DNA from: Polaromonas sp.
Lineage (GTDB): Bacteria; Pseudomonadota; Gammaproteobacteria; Burkholderiales; Burkholderiaceae_C
DNA: 64,000 nt
Direction of reading: 5' to 3'
NCBI GenBank assembly: GCA_013298945.1
Contig: JAAFJR010000003.1
Span: forward strand, 408,361 to 472,360
The stretch's first letter is position 1. Every line of letters begins with the position of its first letter. The position numbers and the translations under genes were made by a program. The notes beneath the pieces are model-generated. The model saw only the letters and a program-made list of their open reading frames with translations. It did not search any database and had not been told where the DNA came from. Positions 56,265 to 64,000 of the stretch are shown piece by piece.

Positions 56265-57401
56265 TTAAACCACCATAAAGTGCTCGGTGCCCTCAGCCAA
56301 GTTTTTGTTTTTCCCGCGCTCACTGGATAGCTTGATTTGTAGACGCAAATCGTTCACGGAATCCGCATTCCGTAACGCATCCTCGTATGAAATCGTGTAT
56401 GACTCATAAGCGTCAAATAACGCTTGATCAAAGGTTTGCATGCCCAAATTGCGGCTTTTCTTCATGATTTCTTTGATTTCAGAGACGTCGCCTTTGAAAA
56501 TCAAGTCGGAAATCAACGGCGTATTCAGCATAATTTCGATGGCTGCAGTTCGACCTTTGCCGTCTTCTTTGGCGATCAAACGTTGCGATACCAATGCGCG
56601 CAAATTCAGTGACAAATCCATCAATAGCTGTGCTCGACGTTCTTCTGGGAAAAAGTTAATGATCCGATCCAGAGCCTGATTCGCACTGTTGGCATGCAAG
56701 GTGGCCAAACACAAATGACCTGTTTCCGCAAAAGCGATGGCATGCTCCATCGTTTCACGGTCACGAATCTCACCCATCAAAATCACATCAGGCGCTTGGC
56801 GCAGTGAATTTTTCAAAGCTGCGCTCCAACTTTCGGTGTCAATACCCACTTCGCGTTGTGTAACCACGCAGTTTTTGTGCGGATGCACAAACTCAATGGG
56901 GTCTTCAATGCTGACGATATGCCCATAACTGTGCTCGTTGCGCCAGTCAATCATCGCGGCCATGGTGGTTGATTTGCCCGAACCTGTCGCACCGACCAGA
57001 ATACACAGGCCGCGCTTAGACATCGCCACTTCTTTGAGCACCTGTGGCACTCCCAAGTTATCAACAGTCGGGATAGTGGCAGGAATTGTCCGCAGCACCA
57101 TGCCAACATGGCCTTGCTGCATGAAGGCGCTGACTCGGAAACGTCCCACGCCCGTCGGCGAAATCGCGAAATTGCATTCTTTCGTCCGCTCAAACTCGGC
57201 AATTTGTTTGTCGTTCATGATCGCCCTTGTCAGCGCCAGGGTGTGCTTGGCCGACAAAGAATGCGTCGATACCTTGGTCACCATGCCATCCACCTTGATG
57301 GCGGGCGGAAAGTCACAGGTGATGAACAAATCGCTGCTGTTACGAGAAATCATCAACCGCAGCAAGTCGTTGATAAATTTACTGGCTTGTTCGCGTTCCA
57401 T
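56265..57401 (-). CDS. pilU: Type IV pilus retraction ATPase PilU
   Basis: 378 residues. Walker A 'VGATGSGKSTTMAAMIDWRN', Walker B 'ILMGEIRDRETMEHAI', and His-box 'TGHLCLATLHANSANQALDR'. The C-terminal extension (residues 340-378, 'NADSVNDLRLQIKLS') is typical of PilU rather than PilT. Works with PilT for pilus retraction. Begins 24 bases after pilT. Confidence 0.95.
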   Translation of the reverse strand: MEREQASKFINDLLRLMISRNSSDLFITCDFPPAIKVDGMVTKVSTHSLSAKHTLALTRAIMNDKQIAEFERTKECNFAISPTGVGRFRVSAFMQQGHVGMVLRTIPATIPTVDNLGVPQVLKEVAMSKRGLCILVGATGSGKSTTMAAMIDWRNEHSYGHIVSIEDPIEFVHPHKNCVVTQREVGIDTESWSAALKNSLRQAPDVILMGEIRDRETMEHAIAFAETGHLCLATLHANSANQALDRIINFFPEERRAQLLMDLSLNLRALVSQRLIAKEDGKGRTAAIEIMLNTPLISDLIFKGDVSEIKEIMKKSRNLGMQTFDQALFDAYESYTISYEDALRNADSVNDLRLQIKLSSERGKNKNLAEGTEHFMVV

Positions 57402-57425
57402 GTTTTTTCCTTGTGAATTCGGTAT

Positions 57426-58469
57426 TTAACCTGGGAAGTTTTCCGGCGTTTTGGCTTTGCCACGCGCTTCTGCGTTGGTAATCAAATTACGCTTGACCAT
57501 TTCCGTCAAATTTTGATCCAGCGTTTGCATGCCCACGCTGTTGCCGGTTTGTATAGACGAGTACATCTGCGCCACTTTGCCTTCACGAATCAAGTTCCGA
57601 ATAGCGCTGGTGCCAATCATGATTTCATGCGCCGCCACCCGGCCCGAGCCATCTTTCGTCTTGCACAGTGTCTGTGCAATCACCGCCTGCAACGATTCTG
57701 ACAACATGGCGCGCACCATTTCTTTTTCTTCAGCAGGGAAGACGTCAATAATCCTGTCAATTGTTTTGGCAGCGCTTGATGTGTGCAGCGTACCAAAAAC
57801 CAAATGTCCCGTCTCAGCTGCCGTCATGGCCAGGCGAATGGTCTCTAAATCACGCATCTCACCCACCAAAATCGCATCTGGGTCTTCCCGCAAAGCAGAC
57901 TTCAAGGCAGCGGCAAAGCTTTGGGTGTGCGGGCCAACCTCGCGCTGGTTAACCAAGCACTTTTTCGAGGTGTGCACAAATTCAATCGGGTCTTCCACCG
58001 TTAAAATGTGGCCATACTCGTTTTCATTCAGGTAGTCCACCATGGCAGCCAGTGTGGTCGATTTGCCAGAACCTGTAGGCCCGGTCACCAGTACCAAGCC
58101 ACGTGGTTTCATGGCCAGCTCGGTAAAAATCTTGGGTGCGTTGAGCTGCTCCAGCGTCAAGATGGTGGACGGAATCGTTCGAAACACAGCACCCGCACCA
58201 CGATTGTGGTTAAACGCGTTCACCCGAAAGCGTGCCAAGCCTTCAATTTCAAACGAAAAGTCAATCTCTAAAAACTCTTCATAGCGCTTACGCTGGCCGT
58301 CGTTCATGATGTCATACACCATGGCGTAAACTTCTTTGTGGGTGAGTGGTTCTACATTGATGCGGCGCACATCGCCATGCACACGAATCATGGGCGGCAA
58401 ATCGGCGGATAAGTGCAAGTCAGACGCTTTGTTTTTGACGCTGAAAGCCAGCAATTGTGTGATATCCAT
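57426..58469 (-). CDS. pilT: Type IV pilus retraction ATPase PilT
   Basis: 347 residues from the ATG at 58469 (MDITQLLAFSVKNKASDLH). Walker A 'VTGPTGSGKSTTLAAMVDYL', Walker B 'AILVGEMRDLETIRLAM', His-box 'TGHLVFGTLHTSSAAKTIDR', and 'AIRNLIREGKVAQMYSSIQT' with the AIRNLIRE motif needed for retraction. Divergent from yggS. Confidence 0.97.
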   Translation of the reverse strand: MDITQLLAFSVKNKASDLHLSADLPPMIRVHGDVRRINVEPLTHKEVYAMVYDIMNDGQRKRYEEFLEIDFSFEIEGLARFRVNAFNHNRGAGAVFRTIPSTILTLEQLNAPKIFTELAMKPRGLVLVTGPTGSGKSTTLAAMVDYLNENEYGHILTVEDPIEFVHTSKKCLVNQREVGPHTQSFAAALKSALREDPDAILVGEMRDLETIRLAMTAAETGHLVFGTLHTSSAAKTIDRIIDVFPAEEKEMVRAMLSESLQAVIAQTLCKTKDGSGRVAAHEIMIGTSAIRNLIREGKVAQMYSSIQTGNSVGMQTLDQNLTEMVKRNLITNAEARGKAKTPENFPG

Positions 58470-58527
58470 GGGTGCAAGACTCTCCAAATCGTTTGCGATT
58501 AATTTGCGATTACATTTAGGGTTAATT

Positions 58528-59235
58528 ATGACCAACATTGAGCAAAATACAGCAGCCGTGCGCTTACGGATTCAACATAGTTGCCACAAAGCGGGTCGAA
58601 ATAGCGACGCGGTGACGCTTTTAGCCGTCACTAAAACTGTAGCGCCCGAAACCATCAGGCAAGCAATCGCAGCAGGGCAACGTGACTTTGGCGAAAATTA
58701 CATCGCTGAAGGCGTTGAAAAAATAACGGCGCTTGCTGCTGAAACGGCACAATACGGGCTGCGCTGGCACTGCATTGGCCCCGTGCAAAGCAACAAAACC
58801 CGCTTGGTGGCGCAGTATTTTGACTGGGTGCACACCGTAGACCGTTTGAAAATTGCCGAGCGCTTGAACGAGCAGCGCCCCGAGGGTGCCAAACGCTTGC
58901 AAGTGTGTATTCAAGTCAACATTGACAACAGCCCCAGCAAGTCTGGCGTAGCGCCCGATGAGGTACTGGCTTTGGCGCAAGAGATTGCGAAACTACCGCG
59001 TCTGCAATTGCGCGGTATCATGGCCATTCCTGATCCGATGACCGATATTGCTATAAATAATATAGCTGCTCAGGCAATATATACGCCGGCTATAGCTATA
59101 TTTGAGCACTTAAATGCATTAAATTATCAGCTAGATACTTTATCTATAGGTATGAGTGCCGATATGGAGCCCGCTATCCAAGCTGGCAGCACCATGGTGC
59201 GTGTAGGCACAGCTATTTTTGGAAGCCGCGCTTGA
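58528..59235 (+). CDS. yggS: PLP homeostasis protein (YggS family) with a repeat insertion
   Basis: 235 residues from the ATG at 58528; the longer frame is antisense to pilT. PLP Lys is in 'VTLLAVTKTVAPETIRQA'. Further motifs: 'RDFGENYIAEGVEKI', 'WHCIGPVQSNKTR', 'LSIGMSADMEPAIQAGSTMV'. Residues 177-194 ('INNIAAQAIYTPAIAI') are coded by the interspersed repeat and replace the usual loop after 'MAIPDP'. The core PLP motifs are intact, so the protein is probably still active. Divergent from pilT. Confidence 0.93.
   Translation: MTNIEQNTAAVRLRIQHSCHKAGRNSDAVTLLAVTKTVAPETIRQAIAAGQRDFGENYIAEGVEKITALAAETAQYGLRWHCIGPVQSNKTRLVAQYFDWVHTVDRLKIAERLNEQRPEGAKRLQVCIQVNIDNSPSKSGVAPDEVLALAQEIAKLPRLQLRGIMAIPDPMTDIAINNIAAQAIYTPAIAIFEHLNALNYQLDTLSIGMSADMEPAIQAGSTMVRVGTAIFGSRA
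59050..59102 (+). repeat. Interspersed palindromic repeat, copy 11, inside yggS
   Basis: Forward copy: GCTATAAATAATATAGCTGC, then TCAGGCAATATATACGCCGG and CTATAGCTATA. CAG replaces the in-frame TAG of the common form. Confidence 0.88.
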
Positions 59236-59255
59236 AAACGCCTGCTTGAACAAGC

Positions 59256-60146
59256 TTACTTCTTGTTCTGCTCCATCTTTTTCGCCATTTCTTCCATCTG
59301 CTTGGCGAAAGCTTCCATCTTCTGAGCGTCAATTTTCACTTCGCCCTCTGGCGTTTTGATAACGATAGACGCTGTATCTGGCGCACTGGCAGCACCCGGT
59401 GTGGTGGTGATGGTGGCATTGCCATTAGGCGTGCTGATTGTCATCTCAGCTGGCGCATCTTTCGCCGCGCCGCTCGCTTTTGAATTGACTTTGATCTCAC
59501 CCATCGGGGTGCTGATGGTCGCATCACCACCGTTTGCACCGCCCATGCCGCTCATACCCATTCCGCCCATGCCACCCATTGATGGCGTAAACGCACGGGT
59601 TACCATACTCAGCACCACGCCAGCAATGATGCTTGCAATGATGAGCACCACCATGTAAACAATGGTTTTTTCTTTCGGGTTTTTCATCAACACTGGCAGC
59701 CCTAGGTACATCACGTACAGCGAATACAGTGCCACCAGCAGGCCGATGATGCTCAAAGCCGGCAAAATATTGAAGATGCCCGCCAACATCATGGGTGTGC
59801 CGCCAAACACCGCTAATTTCAAACCCTGCACCAAATCGCTTTGGCCGCCAAAAGTAGGCGCCAAGGCACTGGCCAGCCAGCCCATGCCGAACGTCATGAT
59901 GATGGACAAAATGTAGGTCGTGATCATCATCGCCAAACCGCTTGCAACTGGCACACGGAAGTTAAACCCAAAGCCGCCCATGCCCACAAGCGATAAGCCA
60001 ATGAAGCTGCAAACGGCAGGAATCGCCGCCAAAATCAGCAAATAGGGCACAAACAGAGACTTGGCATCGTGCTTTTCAGCATCAATGACAGGCCAAGTGG
60101 CTGCTGGATTCAGTGTGATGGCTTTGGCGCGTTCGACGATATCCAT
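59256..60146 (-). CDS. Yip1/YIPF-like membrane protein with charged C-terminal tail
   Basis: 296 residues from the ATG at 60146. Five predicted helices between residues 40 and 195; the start 'IVERAKAITLNPAATWPVID' is typical of bacterial Yip1-domain proteins. After the membrane part comes a Met/Gly-rich stretch ('MGGMGGMGMSGMGG') and a repeated beta motif ('ISTPMGEIKVNS', 'ISTPNGNATITT', 'IKTPEGEVKID'), then a Lys/Glu helix. Function unknown. Confidence 0.82.
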   Translation of the reverse strand: MDIVERAKAITLNPAATWPVIDAEKHDAKSLFVPYLLILAAIPAVCSFIGLSLVGMGGFGFNFRVPVASGLAMMITTYILSIIMTFGMGWLASALAPTFGGQSDLVQGLKLAVFGGTPMMLAGIFNILPALSIIGLLVALYSLYVMYLGLPVLMKNPKEKTIVYMVVLIIASIIAGVVLSMVTRAFTPSMGGMGGMGMSGMGGANGGDATISTPMGEIKVNSKASGAAKDAPAEMTISTPNGNATITTTPGAASAPDTASIVIKTPEGEVKIDAQKMEAFAKQMEEMAKKMEQNKK

Positions 60147-60276
60147 GGTTACCCCTTGTAAATAAATGTTATTCAAAGATTATAGGTAGCGAATATGTAA
60201 CTTACAAGCTACCAGAAGGTATAGAACTTCTGCATGACTTCAACATGACGAGCGCTGGGGCGTTTATGATTAGCCC

Positions 60277-61284
60277 ATGTTCAGTTACCGCCACGCCTTC
60301 CATGCCGGCAACCATGCGGACGTGCTCAAGCACGCCACGCTGATTGCCATTCTCAACCACCTGCTCGAAAAGGACGCCGCTTTGATGGTGGTAGACACCC
60401 ACGGCGGCGCAGGGCTGTACCGCTTAGACGGCGACTATGCCGCAACCAGTGGTGAATCTGTTGAAGGCTATAAAAAGCTGATTCAAAGCCAAATTCAAAA
60501 TCAAAATAGCGCCAAGAATACCCCTAAAAAAGAGGTTGTAGCCGGCGTATCTCCTGCCTCAGTAAATGCAAAAAATGTAGCAAAATCTACTAAAGCAACC
60601 AAAACAGTTGCGCCCACCGTACTCGCGCCGCTGTTGCAAAATTACCTCAATGTCGTTGCCGAATTCAACAAAACCGGCAGCCACCGCGTCTACCCAGGCT
60701 CGCCCTTCATCATTCAGCAGCTCTTGCGCGAGCACGACAAGCTCAAATTGTTTGAGCTGCACCCTACAGACTCGCGCACCCTCATCGACAACATTGCTCA
60801 GCTCAATGCCGGTCGCAAAATCGCCGTTTTGGCACAAGATGGCTTTGAAGGCGTGAAAAAGTTTTTGCCCCCGCCCTCACGTCGTGCTTTGGTTCTGTGC
60901 GATCCAAGTTATGAAATGAAAGACGACTACGCACGCGTGCTGGCGATGGTTTCTGACGCCATGGTGCGCTTCGCCACTGGCACCTACGCCGTGTGGTACC
61001 CCATTATTCCGCGCCCAGAAGCGCACGATTTGCCCAAACGCCTCAAAACCTTGGCGACTAAGCAGGGCAAAAGCTGGCTACACGCCACGCTAACCGTCAA
61101 ATCCAGCAAGCTGACGACCGATGCCGAAGGCGAAACCGTTCGCCCCGGCCTGCCCGCCAGCGGCATGTTCATCATCAACCCGCCCTTCACCTTGAAACCC
61201 GCTTTGGCGCTGGCGTTGCCGCAGATGGTGGCGATGTTGGGGCAGGATAAGAATGCGGCGTTTGGCTTGGAGTCTGGCGGATAG
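60277..61284 (+). CDS. rlmJ: 23S rRNA m6A2030 methyltransferase RlmJ with a repeat insertion
   Basis: 335 residues, against about 280 for E. coli RlmJ. Motifs: 'MFSYRHAFHAGNHADVLKHA', 'VVDTHGGAGLYRLDG', and 'LVLCDPSYEMKDDYARVL' (DPxY catalytic). The extra length lies mainly at residues 70-110, a polar Lys/Asn/Ala-rich linker that includes the repeat-coded 'VVAGVSPASVNAKNVAK'. The core seems whole. It stands alone on plus between two minus genes. Confidence 0.93.
   Translation: MFSYRHAFHAGNHADVLKHATLIAILNHLLEKDAALMVVDTHGGAGLYRLDGDYAATSGESVEGYKKLIQSQIQNQNSAKNTPKKEVVAGVSPASVNAKNVAKSTKATKTVAPTVLAPLLQNYLNVVAEFNKTGSHRVYPGSPFIIQQLLREHDKLKLFELHPTDSRTLIDNIAQLNAGRKIAVLAQDGFEGVKKFLPPPSRRALVLCDPSYEMKDDYARVLAMVSDAMVRFATGTYAVWYPIIPRPEAHDLPKRLKTLATKQGKSWLHATLTVKSSKLTTDAEGETVRPGLPASGMFIINPPFTLKPALALALPQMVAMLGQDKNAAFGLESGG
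60535..60585 (-). repeat. Interspersed palindromic repeat, copy 12, inside rlmJ
   Basis: Reverse copy: GTTGTAGCCGGCGTATCTCC, then TGCCTCAGTAAATGCAAAAA and ATGTAGCAAAA. TCA replaces the TAA that the common reverse form would place in frame. Confidence 0.75.
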
Positions 61285-61339
61285 TTTTGAATGTTACAGG
61301 GGTTTGAATGCTGAGGTTGCAGAGGTTGTGTGAGCCGAT

Positions 61340-61945
61340 TTAAAGTGCCTCACTGAAAGCAGGCAAGCCGCCCATTTCTTGTAGAAACTTGGTTTTGGTT
61401 TCTTCTGCTTTGGTCAGATCTTTAGCATTCAAGCGTACACGAACTTCGCTGAGTTTGTCTGCAAGTATTTGTTGCTGTTTGGGCGCAGTGGCATGGTGCA
61501 GCGCCAGTGACAGCCAGCCATAAGCACTGATGTCACTGTGTTTGGAGAACTTTTGATTGGCAAACGCCATGCCCAGCATGATTTCTGCTTCACGAAAGCC
61601 ATGTTTAGCTGCACCGAAAAGCATGGCCTGTGCGGGTTGATCTAAACCCTGTCGTAAATACGCTACGCCCAACACATACATAGCGGGCGCATAGTTTTGG
61701 GCAGCTGCTTTGCTGACATTAGTAAAACCCAAGTTGGTATTTTTTTCACCATAAGCAACACATTTACCCAGCATTTGCTGCGAACCCAGCATAAACTGCG
61801 CTTTTTTGTCTCCCGTCAGTGCCTGCGCTTGCACAAGCTTAAAAGCTGCTTCACTGCAGTCTTGTGAGAGAGCCGGTGAGGCGGTCTGAGCCCACAAGGA
61901 ACCTGAACTGAGGGTCAAAACCAAGGCTAAAAATCTGAAAACCAT
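61340..61945 (-). CDS. Exported Sel1-like repeat protein
   Basis: 201 residues. Signal peptide ends 'GSLWAQ'. Sel1/TPR-like helices follow: 'KKAQFMLGSQQMLGKCVAYG', 'YAPAMYVLGVAYLRQGLDQP', 'REAEIMLGMAFANQ', 'SAYGWLSLALHHATAP'. Such proteins usually mediate protein contacts in the periplasm; partner unknown. Divergent from the adhesin gene. Confidence 0.83.
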   Translation of the reverse strand: MVFRFLALVLTLSSGSLWAQTASPALSQDCSEAAFKLVQAQALTGDKKAQFMLGSQQMLGKCVAYGEKNTNLGFTNVSKAAAQNYAPAMYVLGVAYLRQGLDQPAQAMLFGAAKHGFREAEIMLGMAFANQKFSKHSDISAYGWLSLALHHATAPKQQQILADKLSEVRVRLNAKDLTKAEETKTKFLQEMGGLPAFSEAL

Positions 61946-62183
61946 GACTAAACCTTATTTGGAAATTTGATACAACTGTAACTACATACGCCTTGCAAAT
62001 GGCAAATATACATCAATAAATTGTTCAAACTTAAAAAACGTGCAATGGGTAATATTACCAAAGTATTCTAAAAACAACAAAATATGTAACTTCTGGCGTA
62101 GAATGCAAAAAAATACCACAAAATGTAACTATTTTACATTTGGTGTTTAAAAATTCGCTTTAACTCAGATGCAGGAGAGATTG

Positions 62184-64000
62184 ATGGTGACAAAGTCTAT
62201 TGGTTTGTCGTACGGGTATGGGTCACGCAAAATGGCGTGTTTGGCTTTGAGCATGGCGCTGGTCTATGTGCCACTTCAGGCGCAAGCGGCCTTGCCTGCG
62301 AATACAGCGCCAACCACGCCTACTCCTACGATTTTGAGTAGCAATCAAAGCGGTTCAGCTTGTGCGCAGCAGTATGACAGCCGCAATATTGCATTGCAAA
62401 ATAAAGCAAACACAGCTACCAATAATTCGTTGATCGCTAACGATGTTTCCTTGGCTGCAAACGCCGTTGCAATTGCCGCAGAGATTGTAGGGGCAGCAAT
62501 TCCTTTGACGGCTTCAGGATTAATCCCTGGTTTGGTTGCACAAGGGGTAGCATTAGCCGCAGACATTACAGCTACAGTATATGGCTATGATGCGTATAAC
62601 GCTGCAGTTGATATGACTGCAATGAATGTAACGACTAATGGGTTACCAAGCTGCGATTCTGAATTTGCGGGTACTGTCAAAGTCACAGATGGTGGCAGCG
62701 ACATCACTGGCGATTCCATTTTTAAAGATAACTTAGGCATTGTTAAAGACGTCAATGTCGGCGGCAATGTAACCGCTACTGATTTGGTCGCCGCACGCGG
62801 CGTCTCTGCAGCAGGTGGTGCTTTGAATTTGGGTAAAGCTGATGGCACAGGCGGGCAGCCCGGCATCACCATGGGCAACGGCGTTATCACTGGTTTAGGC
62901 GCTGGCTCAGCTTTGGGTGATGCCACCACCTTAGACAAAGACGCTGTTGCAGTTGGCAATGGGGCGTTGGCTTCTACCTCCACATCAACAGCTGTAGGCG
63001 CTGGTGCAAAAGCAACCCAAATCAACTCGACAGCGATAGGCGCAGGTGCACTAGCTACGGGGGTGAACTCGACAGCACTAGGCGCAGATGCACAGGCAAC
63101 GGCATTGAATGCAACAGCAGTAGGTTCAGGATCTCGTGCGACTGCAGAAGCAGCTACGGCGGTTGGTCAAAATGCACAGGCAACGGCATTGAATGCAACA
63201 GCGCTGGGACAAAATTCATTAGCTTCAGGCGTAAATTCGACAGCCACAGGTCAAGGTAGTACTGCTAGTAACACCAATGCCACGGCGGTGGGTCAAGCAT
63301 CGCAAGCTACAGGCACTGATTCAAGCGCGTTGGGTCAAAATGCACAGGCTACCGGTACAAGTTCAAGTGCCTTGGGTGCAAGCAGCGTCGCTAACAATAC
63401 CAACGCAACCGCAGTAGGTCAGGCATCGCAGGCCACAGGCACTGATTCAAGCGCGTTGGGTCAAAATGCACAGGCTAGCGGTACAAATTCAAGTGCTTTG
63501 GGTGCAAGCAGCGTCGCTAACAATACTAATGCAACCGCAGTGGGTCAGGCATCGCAAGCTACGGGCACTAATTCCAGTACGCTGGGTCAAAATGCACAGG
63601 CTACCGGGACAAATTCAAGTGCCTTAGGCCAAGGAAGCAAAGCTAACAATACAAATACAACCGCAGCGGGTCAGGGATCTGAGGCATCCGGGCTGGCAGC
63701 CACAGCCAGCGGCCAGTCAAGCTTAGCTTCGGGTCAACAATCCACAGCGACCGGTCAATCAAGCCAAGCGACGGGTAGTTTTGCCACCGCCAGCGGTCAG
63801 TCAAGCTTAGCTTCGGGTCAGCAATCCACAGCGACCGGTCAATCAAGCCAAGCGACGGGTAGTTTTGCCACCGCCAGCGGTCAGTCAAGCTTAGCTTCGG
63901 GTCAGCAATCCACAGCTACTGGTCAGTCAAGCCAAGCGACGGGCAGCTTTGCTACAGCTAGCGGTCAGTCAAGCTTAGCTTCGGGTCAACAATCCACAGC
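62184..64000 (+). CDS. Trimeric autotransporter adhesin (YadA-like), 5' part
   Basis: The frame is open from ATG 62184 (AGGAGA upstream) to the window end, 605 codons with no stop. Signal peptide of about 35 residues ending 'PLQAQA'. Next comes an unusual region (residues 36-165) with a helical, Ala-rich hydrophobic part and two Cys. From about residue 250 the head is built of 14-residue YadA repeats of the type 'TAxGxxSxAxGxNS'. From 63265 to 63640 a 126-base unit recurs; from 63700 a near-perfect 84-base unit repeats more than three times. The stalk and membrane anchor lie beyond the window. Probably a surface adhesin. Confidence 0.9.
   Translation, partial: MVTKSIGLSYGYGSRKMACLALSMALVYVPLQAQAALPANTAPTTPTPTILSSNQSGSACAQQYDSRNIALQNKANTATNNSLIANDVSLAANAVAIAAEIVGAAIPLTASGLIPGLVAQGVALAADITATVYGYDAYNAAVDMTAMNVTTNGLPSCDSEFAGTVKVTDGGSDITGDSIFKDNLGIVKDVNVGGNVTATDLVAARGVSAAGGALNLGKADGTGGQPGITMGNGVITGLGAGSALGDATTLDKDAVAVGNGALASTSTSTAVGAGAKATQINSTAIGAGALATGVNSTALGADAQATALNATAVGSGSRATAEAATAVGQNAQATALNATALGQNSLASGVNSTATGQGSTASNTNATAVGQASQATGTDSSALGQNAQATGTSSSALGASSVANNTNATAVGQASQATGTDSSALGQNAQASGTNSSALGASSVANNTNATAVGQASQATGTNSSTLGQNAQATGTNSSALGQGSKANNTNTTAAGQGSEASGLAATASGQSSLASGQQSTATGQSSQATGSFATASGQSSLASGQQSTATGQSSQATGSFATASGQSSLASGQQSTATGQSSQATGSFATASGQSSLASGQQST
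63387..63640 (+). repeat. 126-base coding repeats in the adhesin
   Basis: Landmarks (GTCGCTAACAATAC) at 63387 and 63513 are 126 bases apart, three YadA head units of 42 bases. Confidence 0.85.
63700..64000 (+). repeat. 84-base tandem repeats in the adhesin
   Basis: TCCACAGC landmarks at 63741, 63825, 63909 and 63993 are exactly 84 bases apart, two YadA units of 42 bases. Nearly identical copies suggest recent expansion and easy length change by recombination. Confidence 0.92.

Noticed and set aside
58336..58527. N-terminal extension of yggS
   Set aside because: Antisense to pilT; the family N-terminus starts at 58528.
62585..63025. Minus-strand frame of 146 codons
   Set aside because: Ala/Pro-rich antisense of the adhesin; no start signal or family.
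63643..63888. Minus-strand frame coding a repeated Trp/Arg-rich peptide
   Set aside because: It is the antisense shadow of the 84-base coding repeats of the adhesin; the plus frame has signal peptide and family repeats.
63700..64000. Possible CRISPR array
   Set aside because: The repeats are directly adjoining, have no unique spacers and are in frame with a YadA head.

Overview
The window looks like a chromosome segment of a free-living betaproteobacterium of the Burkholderiales, probably Comamonadaceae. This is an inference from protein families and gene order (tyrS / M23 peptidase / anmK / erpA; rplM-rpsI; EIIA-HPr-EI; rsmI / yraN / diaA / dolP; pilT-pilU / yggS), not a database match. Base composition is close to balanced. 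Genes are densely packed on both strands and no gene-free stretch exceeds 300 bases.

Layout. 1-1.8 kb: the 3' part of a FecR-domain gene, an OmpA-like lipoprotein and a CaiB/BaiF CoA-transferase. 1.8-4.1 kb: an accessory patch with a methyltransferase gene broken by one in-frame stop, an XRE regulator, and a RelE-like toxin paired with a BrnA-like antitoxin. 4.1-10.6 kb: housekeeping genes (tyrS, M23 peptidase, anmK, erpA, bactofilin, a coiled-coil membrane protein, rpsI, rplM). 10.8-16.1 kb: a lipoprotein, an MFS transporter, a short phosphotransferase chain (EIIA-Man type, HPr, EI) and an orphan OmpR-type regulator with Glu in place of the phosphorylated Asp. 16.1-21.5 kb: an aldo/keto reductase, lipoate synthesis (lipA, lipB, DUF493 protein), a metallo-beta-lactamase-fold hydrolase and a CopD-like membrane protein. 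21.6-29.0 kb: the complete ATP synthase operon atpIBEFHAGDC with a good promoter and terminator. 29.0-31.2 kb: a lemA/TPM operon. 31.4-35.7 kb: a YheT-type hydrolase, a conserved unknown and a single-chain restriction-modification enzyme. 35.8-39.5 kb: a LysR regulator opposite HPF-like, Bax-inhibitor-like, TerC and DUF2062 genes. 39.6-42.6 kb: cytochrome c, tRNA-Arg(CCG), an unusual formyltransferase-ACT-ACT fusion and an EamA transporter. 42.6-52.5 kb: an aromatic/one-carbon cluster with an amidohydrolase, a MetE-like protein, a vanillate-demethylase-like oxygenase and reductase with a GntR regulator between them, and a five-gene branched-chain-type ABC transporter. 52.6-61.9 kb: an SGNH lipoprotein, rsmI, yraN, diaA, dolP, pilU, pilT, yggS, a Yip1-like protein, rlmJ and a Sel1-like protein. 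62.2 kb to the end: the 5' part of a large trimeric autotransporter whose head is built of 14-residue repeats and runs off the window.

The most unusual feature is a family of about 50-bp imperfectly palindromic repeats, with 12 copies that I can align by eye. Seven lie between genes (one of them supplying a start codon). Five lie inside protein-coding genes (MFS, MBL hydrolase, GntR, yggS, rlmJ). In each coding copy the stop codon that the common intergenic form would place in frame is changed to a sense codon, and copies in the same orientation are read in the same frame. Direct copies also bracket both accessory 'conflict' loci: the toxin-antitoxin pair and the restriction-modification gene. 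None lies in the ATP synthase operon.
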